Shown here one piece after another: positions 31,795 to 32,458 of a stretch of DNA of 32,458 bases. Below the pieces are notes generated by a model. It had not been told where the DNA came from. It did no database searches and saw nothing but the letters and a program-made list of their open reading frames with translations. How positions within the stretch are numbered: position 1 is the first letter of the stretch; every line of letters starts with the position of its first letter. Made by a program: the position numbers and the translations under genes. The stretch lies in assembly GCA_022565875.1 (NCBI GenBank), contig JAIULY010000015.1, forward strand, positions 1 through 32,458, written 5' to 3'. This DNA is from Schleiferiaceae bacterium. Lineage in GTDB: Bacteria > Bacteroidota > Bacteroidia > Flavobacteriales > Schleiferiaceae.

Positions 31795-32058
31795 ATGCTC
31801 AAAATTTCAGTTTTCAAAGCAGGAAAAACAATTAGTGCTAAAACAATCCGACTGATGAATGAAAAAGTATGGGTGGCATTTTGTCCGTGTCAATGTGGTG
31901 GCGCTCGCAAAATAATCACCACTGAGGGCATGGAAACACTTATCAATAACAAAACCCTTCGCGAATCGCTTATTGAGGAAGGCTATGTTTTGGAGAACTT
32001 ACCTGTGGAACGAACAAAGCACCTCAAGTTTGGGTGCAAGAAAAAGTTCACGCGATAA
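31795..32058 (+). CDS. Small hypothetical protein with a CPCQCGG cysteine motif
   Basis: This 87-residue protein I do not recognise. It has FCPCQCGG at about 29-36 (C30, C32, C34) and one more Cys near the end (C81, in FGCKKKFTR), a pattern that could bind zinc or another metal or form disulfides. It lacks a signal peptide and is basic at both ends. A promoter-like pair and a Shine-Dalgarno-like GGGAG precede it, and the lipoprotein MsrB gene begins 44 bp after its stop on the same strand, so cotranscription is plausible. The coding frame is clean, but its short length leaves some doubt. Confidence 0.6.
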   Translation: MLKISVFKAGKTISAKTIRLMNEKVWVAFCPCQCGGARKIITTEGMETLINNKTLRESLIEEGYVLENLPVERTKHLKFGCKKKFTR

Positions 32059-32102
32059 AAACCAAACCAAGGTAGCATTCGTTTATTAGTAAAGTTTAAC
32101 TA

Positions 32103-32458
32103 ATGAAACACGTTATTTTCTCCATGCTTTGCTGCGCGATGCTCGCCTGCAATGCTCAAAACGATACTGCCATGACAACACCCAAAGTAGAAAAAACAGA
32201 TCAAGAATGGAAGGCCATTCTTTCTCCAGAACAATATCGCATCTTACGCCAAAAAGGTACTGAACGTCCTCACACTGGAGAATATAATATGCATTTTAAA
32301 GACGGTATCTACTATTGCGCAGGGTGCGAAAGTCCGCTGTTTAAAAGTGAACACAAATTTGAATCGCACTGCGGTTGGCCAAGCTTTGACAATCCCATTT
32401 CAGATACGGCTGTTGTTGAAAAACGCGATTTGAGCTATGGCATGATTCGAACTGAAAT
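32103..32458 (+). CDS. msrB: Peptide-methionine (R)-S-oxide reductase MsrB, lipoprotein, 3'-truncated by window
   Basis: The first 118 residues are visible. [19 protein letters not shown] is a lipoprotein signal (lipobox MLAC, Cys16), placing the enzyme in the envelope. From about residue 32 the MsrB fold follows: [19 protein letters not shown], the first zinc pair C72/C75 in [20 protein letters not shown] at about 88-96 and SYGMIRTE at the cut. The second zinc CxxC and the catalytic Cys lie beyond the window. MsrB reduces methionine-R-sulfoxide in oxidised proteins. The start ATG at 32103 is the only one giving a signal peptide. Confidence 0.93.
   Translation, partial: MKHVIFSMLCCAMLACNAQNDTAMTTPKVEKTDQEWKAILSPEQYRILRQKGTERPHTGEYNMHFKDGIYYCAGCESPLFKSEHKFESHCGWPSFDNPISDTAVVEKRDLSYGMIRTE

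Overview
The window looks like chromosomal DNA of a Bacteroidota member, most likely a Flavobacteriales-type organism. The evidence is an AT-rich sequence, a secreted protein with a type IX secretion (Por) sorting domain, several promoters of the Bacteroidetes TTTG-N19-TAnnTTTG kind, few Shine-Dalgarno sequences, and best-recognised proteins (AbgT, DUF2147, split YeeE/DUF6691, Omp28-like) of types common in that phylum.

Layout. 1-331: a 5'-truncated IS4-superfamily transposase remnant on the minus strand. 332-3614: an unknown coiled-coil/membrane protein, then (minus) an AbgT-family transporter and a TlpA-like thiol-disulfide protein. 3943-13259: one long plus-strand operon, TetR - TolC - lipoprotein adaptor - RND pump - DUF2147 - short-chain dehydrogenase - unknown multi-pass membrane protein - SRPBCC/DinB fusion. 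Two matching 13-bp palindromes (TGAAC-N3-GTTCA), one inside the tetR promoter and one between tetR and tolC, are the probable operators. 13501-14388: a non-coding array of 15 related hairpin-like units spaced almost exactly 58 or 65 bp. 14552-15986 (minus): a LysE-type exporter and a CrtA-like (spheroidene monooxygenase family) protein. 16220-21416 (minus): a second efflux operon, TetR - ABC - HlyD - TolC, whose ABC ATPase has lost the canonical signature, Q-loop and Walker B residues. 21646-24864: an NTF2-like protein (plus), YqeY, a saccharopine/alanine-dehydrogenase-like enzyme and a nitroreductase (all minus).

25156-31310 holds a probable sulfur and stress module: two half-size YeeE/YedE proteins and a tandem universal stress protein on the minus strand, and Crp/Fnr and Rrf2 regulators on the plus strand. 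A T9SS-secreted Omp28-like protein lies between them. The 27007-27582 intergenic region carries a candidate small RNA with its own promoter and intrinsic terminator. The right end has a small Cys-rich unknown protein and the N-terminal two thirds of a lipoprotein MsrB, cut by the window end.

The most unusual items are the hairpin array, the candidate small RNA, the paired TetR operators, the degenerate ABC exporter and the enzyme-bearing tail of the RND operon. A roughly 70-bp dispersed repeat occurs in two intergenic regions (3747-3816 and 16137-16208). No tRNA, rRNA or CRISPR array was seen.
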